Source: a bacterium
GTDB lineage: Bacteria; Joyebacterota; Joyebacteria; Joyebacterales; Joyebacteraceae
Length of the DNA: 64,000 nt
Assembly: GCA_025774935.1 (NCBI GenBank)
Contig: JALGZK010000014.1
Location: 16,184-80,183, forward strand
Direction: 5' to 3'
A program made the translations under genes and the position numbers. The notes beneath the pieces were generated by a model. The model worked only from the letters and a program-made list of their open reading frames with translations. It did not search any database and had not been told where the DNA came from. This document shows, one piece after another, positions 62,688 through 64,000 of this stretch (positions are counted from its first letter, which is position 1; each line of letters starts with the position of its first letter).

Positions 62688-64000
62688 TCGACCCTCCTCG
62701 CAAGATCAAGATCGTGCTCGTATGCCCTCTTCCCTCTCTCGACCGTTATCTCCCGGAGGCCCTCCGCGAGCTCGCGCGGCTGCCTGAGGAGCCACTGCCC
62801 GTCCGTGAGAAGCGACTCCCCGATCATGTCGCGCGGGACGTCGATCCCGAAGTAGTCGAGGACCGTGGGGGCGATGTCGAAGATCGAGTACGGCGACTTG
62901 TGCGCCACGGGCTCCCGGAGCTCCATCGACATGATGAAGATCCCCTCGAGCGCGTGGTTCGCGTCGTCCGGCCCCGTGTCGTTCTCGAACATGTGGATCG
63001 TCCCGGTCCCTACCGAGCCTGCCGACCGCCAGTCGAGCGAGCCCAGGTGCACGATGAGATCGGGCGGAATGTTCACGATCTCCTCGTAGACGAACTCGGG
63101 GTGGTAGACGACCGTCCCGATCTCCTTCCCCTTCTCGTCCACGATGTGGCGGAGCTTCTCGGCGAGCTCCTCGCGCACCACGCGGTACTGGTCTTGAGGA
63201 ACGATGCCGTCCGGCTCCCGCCCCTGGACGTTCATGAAGATGCGGGAGTAGTAGCCGCCCTCCCCCCACGCCTTCGTCTTCGACCAGTCGATCATGTCCG
63301 ACGTGAGCTTCGTGGGCTCGGAGGGCTGCTCCTTGAGCGTGAGGTAGCCTTCCTTCTGCAGCCACTCGTTGATGCAGATCGCGCCCACCATCGTCTTCGC
63401 TCCGTGGTCGCTGACGATCATGACCTCGGTGTCGTCGTCGATGAGCTCGAGCGTCTTCGCGATCTCGCCGTCGAGGTACACGTAGTAGTCGTGGATCGCG
63501 TGCTCGTACTTGTGGCCGGGCTCGTAGAGGCGGTGCGCCTTATCCATGTACCGCCAGAACCCGTGGTGGATCCTGTCGATCCCCATCTCGACGAGCATCG
63601 CGAAGTCGTAGTCGTCCTTCTTATAGAAGTGACGGAACGCCTTCCACCGCCGCTCGGTCATCGTGTAGATCTGGCTCAGGAGCCAGTCCTTGTCGTCGGT
63701 CCGGAAGTTCTTGACGTCGATGATGTAGTCGCCGTCTGCGACGGAATCGAGCTCGGCCTTGACCTCGTCGGGGAACGTGAACTGCGCGCTCTTGTCTGGG
63801 GTCAGGAACGAGCAGACCATCATCCCGTTCAGGGGCTTCGGCGGATACGTCAGCGGAATCCCGAACACGAGCGACGACTTCCGCGCCCGTGAGAGGTGGT
63901 TCCAGAGCGTCTTGTGGGCCACGTTGTTCGCGTTCACCGTGTAGAGCGCGTCGTAGCTGTAGTCCTTCCGGTTCCTGAACCCGTACATGCCGAGCTGGCC
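62684..64000 (-). CDS. alkaline-phosphatase-superfamily enzyme (N-terminus outside window)
   Basis: At least 438 codons, open through the right edge (in-frame GQLG precedes the ATG at 63986-63988). By alignment with the related enzyme at 27919-29220 it lacks the first 70 or so residues with the first metal aspartate and nucleophile. Visible landmarks: FAMLVEMGIDRIHHGFW, MIVSDHGAK, and a C-terminal NHALEGIFIM. Type I phosphodiesterase/nucleotide pyrophosphatase group; coupled to the APS kinase by a 4-bp overlap, so a nucleotide such as APS, PAPS or PAP is a possible substrate, as inference. Confidence 0.87.
   Translation of the reverse strand, partial: GQLGMYGFRNRKDYSYDALYTVNANNVAHKTLWNHLSRARKSSLVFGIPLTYPPKPLNGMMVCSFLTPDKSAQFTFPDEVKAELDSVADGDYIIDVKNFRTDDKDWLLSQIYTMTERRWKAFRHFYKKDDYDFAMLVEMGIDRIHHGFWRYMDKAHRLYEPGHKYEHAIHDYYVYLDGEIAKTLELIDDDTEVMIVSDHGAKTMVGAICINEWLQKEGYLTLKEQPSEPTKLTSDMIDWSKTKAWGEGGYYSRIFMNVQGREPDGIVPQDQYRVVREELAEKLRHIVDEKGKEIGTVVYHPEFVYEEIVNIPPDLIVHLGSLDWRSAGSVGTGTIHMFENDTGPDDANHALEGIFIMSMELREPVAHKSPYSIFDIAPTVLDYFGIDVPRDMIGESLLTDGQWLLRQPRELAEGLREITVERGKRAYEHDLDLARRVE

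Overview
This is a 64 kb, high-GC stretch with densely packed genes from a diderm (Gram-negative-type) bacterium. Evidence for two membranes is the predicted outer-membrane beta-barrels, several lipoproteins with lipobox cysteines, an octaheme cytochrome with a signal peptide, and many exported proteins ending in an 80-residue FlgD/type-IX-secretion-like beta domain (NPFNP motif, ending in a variant of MVLLK). That mix resembles uncultured members of the FCB group (Eisenbacteria- or Krumholzibacteriota-like); the assignment is inference. No rRNA, tRNA or CRISPR array was seen.

Layout. 1-4484 (minus): a SatD-like protein, a small membrane protein and a pair of ABC half-exporters. 4696-7383 (minus): a membrane M50-type metalloprotease domain fused to an enolase whose two domains are in swapped order; this is the most striking gene. 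7677-14169 (minus): a six-gene close-packed run (kinase-like protein, S41 protease, isoprenylcysteine-type methyltransferase, zinc-finger/PP2C phosphatase, octaheme hydroxylamine-oxidoreductase-like cytochrome, GIN-domain lipoprotein). 14367-18939: an ABC ATPase and a permease/M1 aminopeptidase fusion. 19340-29759: exported proteins, a serine hydrolase, two tandem paralogous propeller proteins, an alkaline-phosphatase-superfamily enzyme and an RRM RNA-binding protein.

30352-53091 looks like a beta-glucan (probably beta-1,3-glucan/laminarin) utilisation locus. It holds two GH16-type enzymes, a GH94/149/161-like phosphorylase, a GH1 beta-glucosidase, a clan-A glycosidase fused to a predicted outer-membrane barrel, a complete Opp/Dpp-type ABC importer split over two strands, a ROK regulator and several surface glycan-binding candidates. 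Three copies of a GTTCGG/CCGAAC palindrome sit in its promoters, two of them in divergent promoter regions, so the locus is probably one regulon controlled by the ROK protein.

53171-64000: a giant LVIVD-propeller/CARDB protein split in two by a perfect 22-bp tandem duplication, another exported protein, an APS kinase and a second alkaline-phosphatase-superfamily enzyme that runs off the window.

Four exported proteins that lack the NPFNP domain share a different short C-terminal tail (T/S-W-G/S-x-I/V-K-x-L/M/A-Y/C-R) at their last residues. It may be an undescribed C-terminal sorting tag.
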